Origin: Glycomyces artemisiae | Lineage (GTDB): Bacteria > Actinomycetota > Actinomycetes > Mycobacteriales > Micromonosporaceae | Assembly: GCF_003002955.1 (NCBI RefSeq) | Contig: NZ_PVTJ01000003.1 | Location: 434,001 to 498,000, forward strand | Length of the DNA: 64,000 nt | Direction: 5' to 3' | Shown here: positions 42,805-51,840 of the stretch, piece after piece | Layout: every line of letters starts with the position of its first letter | Numbering within the stretch: position 1 is the stretch's first letter | Position numbers and translations under genes: made by a program | The notes under the pieces: model-generated | Told to the model about the DNA's origin: nothing | Database searches by the model: none | Seen by the model: the letters and a program-made list of their open reading frames with translations, nothing else

Positions 42805-43835
42805 GCGGCCTCGCTCTGCTCGCCGGCCTGGACGTCGATGAGGATCTTCATGGCCTCGCCGCCGGTGAGGGCGTCGAACGCGGCCTGGACCTCGGCCAGG
42901 GGCATCACCTTCGTGATGAGCGCGTCGGCCGGGATCTCCCCCGCGTCCAGGAGCGCCACGGCGGTGTCGAAGTCCTGCCGCTGATAGACGCGGGCGCCGA
43001 GGAGGCGCAGTTCGCGCCAGAAGACGCGCTGGAGGTTGATCGGGCGGGGCTCGGGGTGGATGGCGACGACGACGAGCGTGCCGCGGACCTTGGCGTAGTC
43101 GACGGCGCCGAGCACGGCCGCGGCGGCGCCGGAGACCTCGAAGACGACGTCGGCGCCCGCGCCGCCGGTCCAGTCCTCGACCGCGGCGACGGTGTCGTCG
43201 CGGGGGTCGAGAGCGGTGAAGCCGAGGTCGGCTACCTGGCTGCGGCGCTTGGGGTCGAGTTCGACCACGACCACGTCGGCGCCGAAGGAGCGGGCGACCG
43301 CGGCGATGAGCACGCCGATGGGGCCGCCGCCGATGACCACGGCCTTCTGGCCGGGTTCGAGCTCGGCGCGGCGCACGTCGTGGACGGCGACGGCGGTGGG
43401 CTCGACGAGGGCCGCGTGCTGGAGCGACAGGGTCGCGGGGAGCGGCACGAGGAGCCCTGCGTCGACGTTCCAGCGGCGCTGGAGCGCGCCGGGCGAGTCG
43501 ATGCCCACGAAGTCGAGGTTCTGGCAGATGTGGGAGTTCCCGGCGAGGCAGGCCGGGCAGGTGCCGTCCCACGCGAGGGGCATGACGGTGACCGGGTCGC
43601 CGACGGCCCAGCCTTCGACGCCGTCGCCGAGGGCGGCGACGGTGCCGCTCATCTCGTGCCCGATGACCGCGGGGACGTCGACGCGGGCGTCCATGTGACC
43701 GGCGAGGATGTGCAGGTCGGTGCCGCAGATCCCGTTGTAGGCCACGGCGATCTGCACTTCACCGGGGCCCGGGGGCGCCGGGTCGGCCTCGTCGACGGTC
43801 ATGGTCCGGTTCCCGGCGTAGTGTGCGGCGAGCAC
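42801..43835 (-). CDS. Zinc-dependent alcohol (sugar) dehydrogenase, MDR family
   Basis: A 344-residue medium-chain dehydrogenase. The catalytic zinc ligands are Cys37 (GICGTDLH), His60 and Glu61 (GHEMSG). The Rossmann motif is VIGGGPIGV. The structural zinc lobe TCPACLAGNSHIC has only three of the usual four Cys. The GTG at 43835 follows GAGGGAGG. First gene of a three-gene operon divergent from the LacI gene. It is likely a sugar or sugar-alcohol oxidoreductase in the same pathway as the dehydratase at 45108. Confidence 0.87.
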   Translation of the reverse strand: MLAAHYAGNRTMTVDEADPAPPGPGEVQIAVAYNGICGTDLHILAGHMDARVDVPAVIGHEMSGTVAALGDGVEGWAVGDPVTVMPLAWDGTCPACLAGNSHICQNLDFVGIDSPGALQRRWNVDAGLLVPLPATLSLQHAALVEPTAVAVHDVRRAELEPGQKAVVIGGGPIGVLIAAVARSFGADVVVVELDPKRRSQVADLGFTALDPRDDTVAAVEDWTGGAGADVVFEVSGAAAAVLGAVDYAKVRGTLVVVAIHPEPRPINLQRVFWRELRLLGARVYQRQDFDTAVALLDAGEIPADALITKVMPLAEVQAAFDALTGGEAMKILIDVQAGEQSEAA

Positions 43836-43891
43836 GCGTGCCTCCCTCGGTCGTGGGGAACGGTCGCGGATGAGGATTGCACACATCCACT

Positions 43892-43915
43892 GTTTGCGCA
43901 ATCGTTTGAGCAACG
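43892..43915. promoter_or_regulatory. LacI operator of the fucose-type cluster, copy 1
   Basis: Within GTTTGCGCAATCGTTTGAGCAACG the 16-bp box CAATCGTTTGAGCAAC (43899-43914) differs at one base from the box at 45005-45020. It lies between the divergent dehydrogenase operon and the LacI gene, so it can regulate both. Confidence 0.7.
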
Positions 43916-43942
43916 GTTTTTCCGATAGGCGATACTGGTCCG

Positions 43943-44953
43943 ATGGCGAAGCTCAGCGATGTGGCGGCCCGGGCGGGCGTCTCGGTGTCGGCGGTGTCCC
44001 GCGTGCTCTCCGGCGACCCCGCGGCGCGGGTCAGCGAGGCGACGCGCGACCGGGTCCGCAAGGCCGCCGCCGAGGTCGGCTACCACCCGAACTTCGCGGG
44101 CCGGGCGCTCAAGCTCGCCCGCACCGACGTCATCGCGCTCATCGTCCCCGACGTGACGAACGCGCTGTTCACCGAGCTGACCCGCGGCGTGGAGGACGAG
44201 GCGGTGGCGCGCGGCTGCGTGATGCTGCTGGCGCGCAGCGAGGACATGCAGCCCGGCGGCCCCATGTTCGACCGGCTCGTGGGCGAGGGCCGGGTGGACG
44301 GCATCGTGCTCCAGCCGCGCGACGGCGCCGACCCGCAGGAGCTGGCCCGCACGGTCGGCGAGCGCGCGCCGCTGGTCACGATCCACCAGCGGATTCCGGG
44401 CGCGAGCTCGGTCGTGGTGCCCGACGAGCTGGCCGCGCGCCGCGCCACCGAGCACTTGATCGCCTTGGGGCACCGCAGGATCGGCTTCGCCGGGGGCCTC
44501 GCGGGGTCGCCGACCGCGCAGCGCCGCGCCGACGGGCACCTCGAAGCGCTGCTGCGGGCGGGCATCGCCGCCGCGCCCGAACTGGTCACCTGGCGCGGCT
44601 ACCGGGAGTCCGACGGCCGGGCCTCCGCGGCGGAACTGCTTGCACTCCCCCAGCGGCCCACCGCGATCGTGGCCGCGAACGTCAACGCCGCGATCGGCGT
44701 CCTCGCCCAGGCGAGGGCCCAGGGGCTCGCGGTGCCCCGGGACCTCTCGGTGGTCGCCATCCACGACGCGTGGACCGCCGAGCACACCTGGCCGCCGCTC
44801 ACCTGCGTGCGGATGCCGCTGTACGAACTCGGGCGCACCGCCGTCGCCACGCTCGCCGAGATCGTCGACGGGGGCGCGGTCGTCCATCGCAGCGTCGACG
44901 ACCCGGAGCCGGTGCTCGTCGGCCGCGAATCGGCCGCCGCGCCGCGGAACTGA
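43943..44953 (+). CDS. LacI-family regulator of the fucose-type cluster
   Basis: A 336-residue LacI/GalR repressor. The helix-turn-helix [22 protein letters not shown] begins at residue 3. The ligand domain contains [22 protein letters not shown] and [17 protein letters not shown]. It lies between the two arms of the cluster, divergent from the dehydrogenase operon and codirectional with the dehydratase. Two nearly identical operators flank it. A GATACT box ends 6 nt before its ATG and no Shine-Dalgarno is seen, so the message may be leaderless. Confidence 0.92.
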   Translation: MAKLSDVAARAGVSVSAVSRVLSGDPAARVSEATRDRVRKAAAEVGYHPNFAGRALKLARTDVIALIVPDVTNALFTELTRGVEDEAVARGCVMLLARSEDMQPGGPMFDRLVGEGRVDGIVLQPRDGADPQELARTVGERAPLVTIHQRIPGASSVVVPDELAARRATEHLIALGHRRIGFAGGLAGSPTAQRRADGHLEALLRAGIAAAPELVTWRGYRESDGRASAAELLALPQRPTAIVAANVNAAIGVLAQARAQGLAVPRDLSVVAIHDAWTAEHTWPPLTCVRMPLYELGRTAVATLAEIVDGGAVVHRSVDDPEPVLVGRESAAAPRN

Positions 44954-45004
44954 CGCCGCCGACCCTTGCGTCCGGACGCGCTTCCGGATAGTCTCGCGCT
45001 TGAT

Positions 45005-45020
45005 CAATCGTTTGCGCAAC
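45005..45020. promoter_or_regulatory. LacI operator of the fucose-type cluster, copy 2
   Basis: CAATCGTTTGCGCAAC, 15 of 16 identical to the box at 43899-43914, lies 88 bp before the dehydratase start. It links the dehydratase-mutarotase operon to the same repressor. Confidence 0.7.
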
Positions 45021-45107
45021 CGGTGGTGCACCGCCGCCCCACCCCGCCGCTCCCCGCGCCGCTTCACCCCGGAGCCGCGCCGCGCACCCCGAACCGAGGG
45101 ACACCGC

Positions 45108-46421
45108 ATGACGCTCATCGAGGCCGTCGAGACGCACGACGTCCGCTTCCCCACGTCGCTCACGCTGGACGGCTCGGACGCGATGAACAAGGACGGCGAC
45201 TACTCCGCCGCCTACGTCGTCGTCCGCACCGACGACCCCGGCCTGGCCGGGTACGGCTTCACCTTCACCATCGGGCGCGGCAACGACCTCGTCACCGCCG
45301 CCGCGCTCCAGTGGGCCGTCAAGCTCATCGGCCGCGACCTCGACACCGTCCTCGGCGACCTCGGCGGGCTCTACCGCGAACTCCAGTCCGACTCGCAGCT
45401 GCGCTGGCTGGGCCCGGAGAAGGGCGTCGTCCACATCGCGCTCGCCGCGGTCATGAACGCCGTCTGGGACCTCGCCGCCCGCGCCGCGGGCAAGCCCCTG
45501 TGGCGCCTCCTCGCCGACATGACCCCCGAGCAGCTGGTAGACGCCGCGGACCTGCGCTACCTCTCCGACGCGCTCACCCGCGACGAGGCCCTTGCGATCC
45601 TGCGCGACAAGGCCGACACCCGCGCCGACCGCATCGCCGAGCTCGAAGCCCGCGGCGGCTACCCGTGCTACACCACCAGCGCGGGCTGGCTCGGCTACAG
45701 CGACGACAAGCTCCGGCGCCTGCTCCAGGAGGCCGTCGACTCCGGCTACCGCCACGTCAAGCTCAAAGTGGGCGCCGATCTGGAAGAGGACCGCCGCCGC
45801 CTGCGCATCGCGCGCGAGGTCATCGGCCCGGACGCCAAGCTCATGATCGACGCGAACCAGGTGTGGGACGTGCCCGAGGCCATCGAGTGGGTCAAGGCGC
45901 TCGCCGAGTTCGAGCCGCACTGGATCGAGGAGCCCACCAGCCCCGACGACGTCCTCGGCCACGCCGCGGTCCGCCGCGCAGTCGCGCCGATCGGCGTCGC
46001 CACCGGCGAGCACGGCATGAACCGGGTGCTGTTCAAGCAGATGCTCCAGGCCGAGGCGATCGACTACCTCCAGCTCGACTCCGCGAGGCTCGCGGGCGTC
46101 AACGAGATCATCGCCGTGTACCTGCTGGCCGCGAAGTTCGGCGTGCCGGTGTGCCCGCACGCGGGCGGGGTGGGCCTGTGCGAACTCGTGCAGCACCTGT
46201 CGGTCTTCGACTACGTGGCCGTCTCGGCGAGCCTGGAGGACCGGGTCACCGAGTACGTGGACCACCTCCACGAGCACTTCACCGACCCGTGCGTCGTCGA
46301 GAACGGCAACTACGTGCTCCCTTCGAAGCCGGGGTACTCCGCCGAGATGCACACGGCCTCGATCGAGGAGTTCGCCTACCCGGAGGGCGCCCACTGGAAG
46401 CAGCGGGCGTCCGCGAAGTAG
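45108..46421 (+). CDS. L-fuconate dehydratase
   Basis: A 437-residue enolase-superfamily enzyme. It closely resembles the characterised Xanthomonas FucD in the N-terminal HDVRFPTS...DGSDAMN segment, in [10 protein letters not shown], and in the 437-residue length. Catalytic residues are Lys218 and Lys220 (VKLKVG), metal ligands Asp248 (MIDANQ), Glu274 (IEEPTSPDD) and Glu301 (ATGEH), Asp324, and the His351 base in CPHAGG. It converts L-fuconate to 2-keto-3-deoxy-L-fuconate. Followed at 25 bp by a FucU-type mutarotase. The preceding operator indicates control by the adjacent LacI protein. Confidence 0.92.
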   Translation: MTLIEAVETHDVRFPTSLTLDGSDAMNKDGDYSAAYVVVRTDDPGLAGYGFTFTIGRGNDLVTAAALQWAVKLIGRDLDTVLGDLGGLYRELQSDSQLRWLGPEKGVVHIALAAVMNAVWDLAARAAGKPLWRLLADMTPEQLVDAADLRYLSDALTRDEALAILRDKADTRADRIAELEARGGYPCYTTSAGWLGYSDDKLRRLLQEAVDSGYRHVKLKVGADLEEDRRRLRIAREVIGPDAKLMIDANQVWDVPEAIEWVKALAEFEPHWIEEPTSPDDVLGHAAVRRAVAPIGVATGEHGMNRVLFKQMLQAEAIDYLQLDSARLAGVNEIIAVYLLAAKFGVPVCPHAGGVGLCELVQHLSVFDYVAVSASLEDRVTEYVDHLHEHFTDPCVVENGNYVLPSKPGYSAEMHTASIEEFAYPEGAHWKQRASAK

Positions 46422-46446
46422 CCGCCGCAGCAGCAGAAAGGACCGC

Positions 46447-46872
46447 ATGCTCACCTACGGCCTCATCCACCCGCCGCTCCTCGCCGCGCTCGCCTCGGCC
46501 GGGCACGGCTCGCGGATCCTCATCGCCGACGGGCACTTCCCGTGCTCCACGCACACCAACCCCGCGGCGGCGACGGTCCACCTCAACCTGCGCCCCGGCC
46601 TGCTCGACGGCGACCAGGTGCTCGAAACCCTGCTCGACGCCGTCCCGATCGAGCACGCGGCGGTCATGGACTCCGGCGGGCCGGCCGTCCCCGCGCACGA
46701 GGGCTACCGCGCCGCGCTCGGACCGCATGTCGCGTTCGAGGCCGTGGAGCGCTTCGCCTTCTACGACCTCGCCCGGCAGCCGGACGTCGCCGTGGTCATC
46801 GCCACCGGCGACCGGCGCCAGTGGGCGAACCTCCTGCTCACCATCGGCGTCGCCGGCGTGACCCCGCGGTAG
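46447..46872 (+). CDS. RbsD/FucU-family sugar mutarotase
   Basis: A 141-residue FucU/RbsD homologue. The catalytic His20 is in ASAGHGSRILIADGHFP, and YDLARQPDVAVVIATGD forms part of the C-terminal signature. Such decameric cytoplasmic enzymes interconvert the anomers of L-fucose (FucU) or ribose (RbsD). Placement right after L-fuconate dehydratase makes L-fucose the expected substrate. Its stop is only 8 bp from the end of the convergent LacI gene and no hairpin separates them. Confidence 0.88.
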   Translation: MLTYGLIHPPLLAALASAGHGSRILIADGHFPCSTHTNPAAATVHLNLRPGLLDGDQVLETLLDAVPIEHAAVMDSGGPAVPAHEGYRAALGPHVAFEAVERFAFYDLARQPDVAVVIATGDRRQWANLLLTIGVAGVTPR

Positions 46873-46880
46873 GGGCCCGG

Positions 46881-47903
46881 TCAGCGGCGGGGCCGCGCGG
46901 TGGACTCCCGGACCACCAGCTGCGGTTTGACCACTGAGGAGACGAGGTCGCGCTCGCCCTGCATCTGCCGCGACAGCAGCCCGAATGCGCGCGCTCCCAG
47001 GTCCTCGAAGTCCTGCTCGACCGTGGTGAGCGAAGGGCGCCAGAGCGACACGAGGGGCTGGCCGTCGAATCCGGCGACGGAGACGTCGCCCGGGACGTCG
47101 AGGCCGCGGTCCGCGAGGGCCCGCATGACCCCGAGGGCGATCTCGTCGTTCCCGCAGAAGACGGCGGTCACGTCGTCGCGCCCGGCGATCCGCTCGCCCC
47201 AGCGGTAGCCGGAGGGCGCGTCCCATTCGGAGTCCATGACTTCGGGGACCTCGGCGCCCGCGTCCTCCAGCGCGGCGCGCCAGCCCTCGGTGCGGCCAGA
47301 GGTCTTCCCGCCGGTGGGCCCGGCGATGTGGTGGACGGTGCGGTGTCCTTGCCGCAGCAGGTACTCGGTGACCTGGCGGCCGCCCGCGGCCTCGTCGATC
47401 AGCGCGGCGAGCGAGCCGTCCACGCGCTCCGATCCGCCTCCGGCGGCGACGACCGGGAGCGACTCGGGGAGCGCCTTCGACGCCTTGATGCCCGCGCGCC
47501 GGAACTCAAGGACGATCGCGCCCCCGATGGGCTGCGACAGCGCGAGGTCGACCGCGCGCATCACCGATTCGTCCTCATCGGACGCCACGATCGTTATTGA
47601 CACGGACATCCCCGCCCGCTGGGCGGCGGTCTCGACGCCCGCCAGGGTGTTCGCGTAGCCGTAGGCCGACGTCGTGGCCTCTGCGATGATCGAGATGAGG
47701 TTCGGCTGGCTCAGCCGCAGCGACCGGGCGGCGCTGTTGGGGCGGTAGCCGAGCTCCTTCACCGCGGCGTGGACCCGCTGCGCCAGTTCGGGGGCGACGT
47801 TCTTGGTCCCGTTGAGCACGCGGGAGACGGTGGGCACGGAGACGCCCGCCGCTTTGGCGACGTCGGCGAGGACGGGGGCGCGGTATGCATTCGAGGAGGC
47901 CAT
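46881..47903 (-). CDS. LacI-family regulator of the lyase locus
   Basis: A 340-residue LacI/GalR repressor with the helix-turn-helix VLADVAKAAGVSVPTVSRVLNG. The effector domain contains FCGNDEIALGVMRALADRG and VSVAGFDGQPLVSLWRPS. The ATG at 47903 is chosen because a TATCCT box ends 7 nt upstream, fitting a leaderless message; a GTG lies 30 bp further up. A GATAATCGTTATC site sits 55 bp before this start, of the same type found at the lyase promoters. This makes it the prime candidate for the regulator of the whole 46881-62939 locus. Confidence 0.9.
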   Translation of the reverse strand: MASSNAYRAPVLADVAKAAGVSVPTVSRVLNGTKNVAPELAQRVHAAVKELGYRPNSAARSLRLSQPNLISIIAEATTSAYGYANTLAGVETAAQRAGMSVSITIVASDEDESVMRAVDLALSQPIGGAIVLEFRRAGIKASKALPESLPVVAAGGGSERVDGSLAALIDEAAGGRQVTEYLLRQGHRTVHHIAGPTGGKTSGRTEGWRAALEDAGAEVPEVMDSEWDAPSGYRWGERIAGRDDVTAVFCGNDEIALGVMRALADRGLDVPGDVSVAGFDGQPLVSLWRPSLTTVEQDFEDLGARAFGLLSRQMQGERDLVSSVVKPQLVVRESTARPRR

Positions 47904-48240
47904 GGTGTCGAGGATACGAGACAGTCGTCCCACATCACGGCCGGGATCGATGTTTCAGATAATCGTTATCTCAACATCTAGACGACAGCATGATCAACTT
48001 CAGGCTCCGAGGACTTGAGTTTCATGCCAGTTCACCTGCGATGATGATCGACGTATGTCATCGCGCTCCCCTGGGGCGGACGCCTCCGCGCGGCCTCATC
48101 ATTGACCGTCGTCAATCGTCTTGATAACCTTCTCTCGGCTGTGAGGCACAGAGGCCGACCCTTCCGGCACCTGGCGGCCTCTCCCACTGGCCGACATCAG
48201 CGCCATCTCCCACAGGGACATCACTAGGAGGACCCCTCTC
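47904..48240. promoter_or_regulatory. Divergent intergenic region (337 bp) between LacI and the importer operon
   Basis: It contains GATAATCGTTATC at 47958-47970 (a GATAA/TTATC pair), the likely LacI operator. A good plus-strand promoter lies further right, TTGACC at 48102-48107 and TAACCT at 48125-48130 with 17-bp spacing, with a partial GATAAC half-site overlapping its -10 box. I see no small gene or RNA in the remainder. The leader from about 48137 to the ATG is about 100 nt and carries an AGGAGG-type ribosome site near 48226. Confidence 0.6.
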
Positions 48241-49905
48241 ATGGTCGAATTCTCACGCCGCGCGCTCCTCGGTGCCGCAGGGGCGACGGCCGCGGCCGCG
48301 GCCGTCGGCTCCACCGCCGCCTGCTCCGGCAACGCCGGCGGCGCGACCGGCGGCGACTACGACATGCCGACGTACCAGCCCGCCCCCGAGCTCGACGTGG
48401 AGCCGTACTACGCGACCGAGACGCCCGGGATGCTGGACGTCTACACCGAGTACCCGAAGACCTACTTCAAGTCCGTCGACCGCGAGCCGGGCTCGGGCGG
48501 CAAGGTCACCTGCTTCCAGCTGACCTGGGGCGACCCCTCGAAGCCCCTTGACGAGAACCCGTACTGGCAGGAGCTCAACGAGCGCATCGGCGCCAGCTAC
48601 GAGCCGCAGTTCGTGCCGCAGCCGGTGTTCTACGAGAAGTTCGCGACGATGCTCGCCTCCGGCGAGGTCCCGGACCTGGTGTTCATGGACGACCAGAAGG
48701 CCGTCAGCCTGCAGGGCATCCGCGACGGGGCCTTCGCGGACTTGTCGGAGGTCTTCTCGGGCGACAACATCCTGAAGTGGCCCAACCTGGCCGCGCGCAA
48801 GGAGGAGATCTGGAAGGCCAGCCTCAAGGACGGCCGGATCTACCAGGTGCCGTCCGTCGGCGCGGCGCTGACGAACATCCCCACGATGCGCACCGACCTG
48901 GTCGACCAGACCTCGATCGGCCGCGCCCCCAAGGACGCCGACGAGCTCTTCACGATGCTCAAAGAGGTCTCCGCCCTCGGCTCGGGCCCCGGCGGCCAGC
49001 AGGTGTACGGCCTCAACAGGTACGACCCCTTCCCCGGGACCGCGGCGATGTTCCACCGCCTGTTCAAGGTCGGCCCCGAGTGGCAGCTCGACGGCAACGG
49101 CGACCTGGTGCACCTGATCCAGACCGAGAACTACAAGGCCATGCTCGAATGGCTCGCCCGCGCCTGGGCCGAGGGGATCTTCGACCCGGTCTCCATGACC
49201 CCCACCGCGACCGACATCATCTCCGGTGCCGCGATCCGCTACGACGCGGTCTGGGGCGCCACCAGCGCGACCGGGCTCCCCCAGTGGGAGGCCGACCTGC
49301 CGGGCGCGACGTACGACTTCTTCGACATGCCCGGCTTCGACGGCTCCGCCCAGCTCGCCGTGCGGAACATCCCCTACGGCAAGTCGACCTGCGTGTCCGC
49401 CGCGGTCGCCGAGGACGAGGACCGGCTCACCGAGGTCCTCAACGTGCTCGACTACTTCTGCGCGCCGTTCGGCTCCGAGGAGAGCCTGTTCCTCAACTCG
49501 GGCCAGGAAGGCCGCCACTTCGACTTCGACGAGCACGGCATCCCGATTCCCAACCCGGAGTATGCGACCGAGCTGGGCGTCCAGTACGTCGGCGTCCCGG
49601 GCGACAGCGGCGGGTACCAGGTGCACCCGAGCGCGCTCCCGTGGGTCGACTCCTTCGTGTCCGCCATGGAGTCGCTCGCGCAGAACTCGATCGACCGGCC
49701 CCTGACCGGTCTGGAGAGCGCGTCGCAGACCTTCATCACGAAGGGCGCCCAGCTCAAGCAGTCGTGGACCGACTTCGAGAACGGGGTCATCACCGGCCGC
49801 GAGAGCATCGACGGCCTCCAGTCGTTCGTGGACAACTACATGGCCCAGGGCGGCACCCAGGTCAGGGACGAGTACGCCCAGGCGCTCAAGGACGCGTCCG
49901 AGTGA
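48241..49905 (+). CDS. Large extracellular solute-binding lipoprotein (LplA/YtcQ type)
   Basis: A 554-residue binding lipoprotein. The N-terminus SRRALLGAAG with lipobox TAAC (Cys28) combines a twin-arginine pattern with lipidation. The length is well above the roughly 420 residues of ordinary SBP family 1 proteins and matches the LplA/YtcQ group that binds pectin-, hyaluronan- or alginate-type oligosaccharides. The segment LTWGDPSKPLDENPYWQEL is typical of that group. It overlaps the first permease by 4 bp. Acidic oligosaccharides are the inferred cargo because three lyases are encoded downstream. Confidence 0.88.
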   Translation: MVEFSRRALLGAAGATAAAAAVGSTAACSGNAGGATGGDYDMPTYQPAPELDVEPYYATETPGMLDVYTEYPKTYFKSVDREPGSGGKVTCFQLTWGDPSKPLDENPYWQELNERIGASYEPQFVPQPVFYEKFATMLASGEVPDLVFMDDQKAVSLQGIRDGAFADLSEVFSGDNILKWPNLAARKEEIWKASLKDGRIYQVPSVGAALTNIPTMRTDLVDQTSIGRAPKDADELFTMLKEVSALGSGPGGQQVYGLNRYDPFPGTAAMFHRLFKVGPEWQLDGNGDLVHLIQTENYKAMLEWLARAWAEGIFDPVSMTPTATDIISGAAIRYDAVWGATSATGLPQWEADLPGATYDFFDMPGFDGSAQLAVRNIPYGKSTCVSAAVAEDEDRLTEVLNVLDYFCAPFGSEESLFLNSGQEGRHFDFDEHGIPIPNPEYATELGVQYVGVPGDSGGYQVHPSALPWVDSFVSAMESLAQNSIDRPLTGLESASQTFITKGAQLKQSWTDFENGVITGRESIDGLQSFVDNYMAQGGTQVRDEYAQALKDASE

Positions 49906-50879
49906 GCGTGAACATCGCAGCACGCCCCGAGGCCCGCACTCAGCGGGCCTCGGGCCCCGCCTCGTCCCGGAAGCCGAAGACCTCGCTGCGCCAGCGGATC
50001 TGGCGCGAGCGCTGGGCCTACACGTTCATCGTCCCGGGCGCGCTGTTCTTCCTGGTGTTCGCGTACGTGCCCATGCTGGGCAACGTGATCGCGTTCCAGC
50101 AGTATTCGCCGTTCCGGGGGTTCGCGGGCTCGCCGTTCGTGGGCTTCGCGAACTTCACCGTGCTGTTCGAGGACCCGGCGGTCCTGAACGCGCTGGAGAA
50201 CACCCTCATCATCGCGGTGCTCCAGCTGCTATTCGCGTTCCCTGCGCCGATCGCCCTTGCGCTGCTGTTGAACTCGCTCCTGTCGGACCGCGTCAAGCGC
50301 ATGGTCCAGACCGTGGTCTACCTGCCGTACTTCCTGTCGTGGGTCATCGTCATCTCGGTGTGGCAGCAGGTCCTCGGCGGCGGGGGCCTCGTCGCGGGAC
50401 TCCTCGACGGCTGGGGCGTCTCCGGGTTCGACGCGATGACGAACGCGGACACCTTCAAGCTCCTCGTCGTCGCGCAGGTCGTCTGGAAGGACTGCGGGTG
50501 GGGCACGATCATCTTCTTCGCCGCCATCGCGGGCATTCCGAACGACCGCTATGAAGCGGCGGCGATCGACGGCGCCACCCCGTGGCAGCGGACCTGGCAC
50601 ATCACCCTCCCGGCCCTCGTCCCGGTCGCGACGCTCCTGCTCATCCTGAACATCGGGTCGATCCTGACGGTCGGCTTCGAGCAGCTCCTGCTCCAGCAGC
50701 CCATGGTGGGCGCTGAAGCGTCCGAAGTGCTCGACACGTTCGTGTACTTCCGCGGCGTCCTCGGCGGCCAGTGGGGCATCGCCACCGCTGCCGGGCTCCT
50801 CAAGGGGGTCATCGGCACCATCCTCGTTCTGGCGGCCAACCGGTTCGCCAAGCGCCTCGGCGGAGAAGGGATCTTCTGA
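49902..50879 (+). CDS. ABC transporter permease (LplB/YteP type)
   Basis: A 325-residue permease. A basic N-terminus of about 45 residues leads to six helices. The sequence begins WAYTFIVPGALFFLVFAYVPMLGNVIAFQQYSPFRG, the signature start of LplB proteins. The EAA loop is NDRYEAAAIDGATPWQRTWHI. The GTG start overlaps the previous stop; its own stop shares a base with the next ATG. Confidence 0.92.
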   Translation: MSVNIAARPEARTQRASGPASSRKPKTSLRQRIWRERWAYTFIVPGALFFLVFAYVPMLGNVIAFQQYSPFRGFAGSPFVGFANFTVLFEDPAVLNALENTLIIAVLQLLFAFPAPIALALLLNSLLSDRVKRMVQTVVYLPYFLSWVIVISVWQQVLGGGGLVAGLLDGWGVSGFDAMTNADTFKLLVVAQVVWKDCGWGTIIFFAAIAGIPNDRYEAAAIDGATPWQRTWHITLPALVPVATLLLILNIGSILTVGFEQLLLQQPMVGAEASEVLDTFVYFRGVLGGQWGIATAAGLLKGVIGTILVLAANRFAKRLGGEGIF

Positions 50880-51781
50880 TGACGACCATCACCAAGGGGC
50901 GCAAGACGATCCCGCCGTGGATGGGCCCGCCGTCGGTCGGGGTGAGGGCCGTCAAGGGCCTCGTGATCGCGCTGATCGTGATCACCATGATCTACCCGCT
51001 CGTCTACGTGATCGCGATGAGCTTCGCCGCGCCGTCGCAGGCTCGCGCGGGCGTGGTCTTCCCGACCGAGTTCTCCCTCGACGCTTACCGCGCGATCTTC
51101 AACGGCGGCACCGTCACTCAAGGTCTCCAGAACTCGCTGTTCATCACCGTCGTGGGCACGCTGCTCTCCCTCGCCGCCACCTCGATGCTGGCCTGGGGCC
51201 TGGTGCGAACCCGCCAAGTCCCAGGGGCGAAGTTCGTCCTGGTGATGATCCTCGCGACCATGTTCTTCTCCGCGGGCATCATCCCGAACTTCATGCTCGT
51301 CAAGTACCTCGGCCTCCTGGACTCCACCTGGTCCCTGATCGTCCCGGGCCTCATCTCGGCCTTCAACATGATCGTCATCAGGAACTTCTTCCAGGGCCTC
51401 CCAGAGGAACTGATCGAAGCGGCGAGGATCGACGGCGCGGGCGAGTGGCGGATCTTCCTGCGGATCGTGCTGCCGCTGTCGAAGCCGGTGCTCGCGGTGA
51501 TGGGCCTGTTCTACGCGGTCGGCTACTGGAACACCTATTTCAACGCGCTGCTCTACATCAACGACTCGGAGAAGTGGCCCATCCAAGTGGTCCTCCAGCA
51601 GTACGTGCTCGCGGGCGTGCAGATCCCCGGCGCGATCGTCTCGCCCGACCAGCCCCCGCCCCCGGGCGTCACGCTCCAGATGGCGGTCATCGTCCTGGCG
51701 ACCGTCCCCATCCTGGTGGTCTACCCGTTCCTCCAGCGCTACTTCACTTCAGGCGTCCTCACCGGAGCCATCAAAGGCTGA
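50879..51781 (+). CDS. ABC transporter permease (LplC/YtcP type)
   Basis: A 300-residue permease. The GLPEELIEAARIDGAGEWRIF loop contacts the ATPase and the C-terminus is YFTSGVLTGAIKG, as in LplC/YtcP. YWNTYFNALLYINDSEKWPIQVVLQQYV is also characteristic. It completes the three-gene importer, which lacks its own ATPase. A 16-bp perfect hairpin follows. Confidence 0.92.
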   Translation: MTTITKGRKTIPPWMGPPSVGVRAVKGLVIALIVITMIYPLVYVIAMSFAAPSQARAGVVFPTEFSLDAYRAIFNGGTVTQGLQNSLFITVVGTLLSLAATSMLAWGLVRTRQVPGAKFVLVMILATMFFSAGIIPNFMLVKYLGLLDSTWSLIVPGLISAFNMIVIRNFFQGLPEELIEAARIDGAGEWRIFLRIVLPLSKPVLAVMGLFYAVGYWNTYFNALLYINDSEKWPIQVVLQQYVLAGVQIPGAIVSPDQPPPPGVTLQMAVIVLATVPILVVYPFLQRYFTSGVLTGAIKG

Positions 51782-51792
51782 ACGGCGACACA

Positions 51793-51828
51793 CGAAGGGG
51801 CCGAGCGCATTCGCGCTCGGCCCCTTCG
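51793..51828. terminator. Perfect 16-bp hairpin
   Basis: CGAAGGGGCCGAGCGC pairs without mismatch with its complement around an ATTC loop. It is 11 bp after the permease stop and 12 bp from the end of the convergent lyase gene, so it can terminate both transcripts. Confidence 0.8.
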
Positions 51829-51840
51829 CATTCCACCGCG

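Noticed and set aside
44640-45107. N-terminal extension of the fuconate dehydratase frame
   Set aside because: It overlaps the LacI gene and the operator. Homology to FucD proteins begins only at the ATG at 45108.
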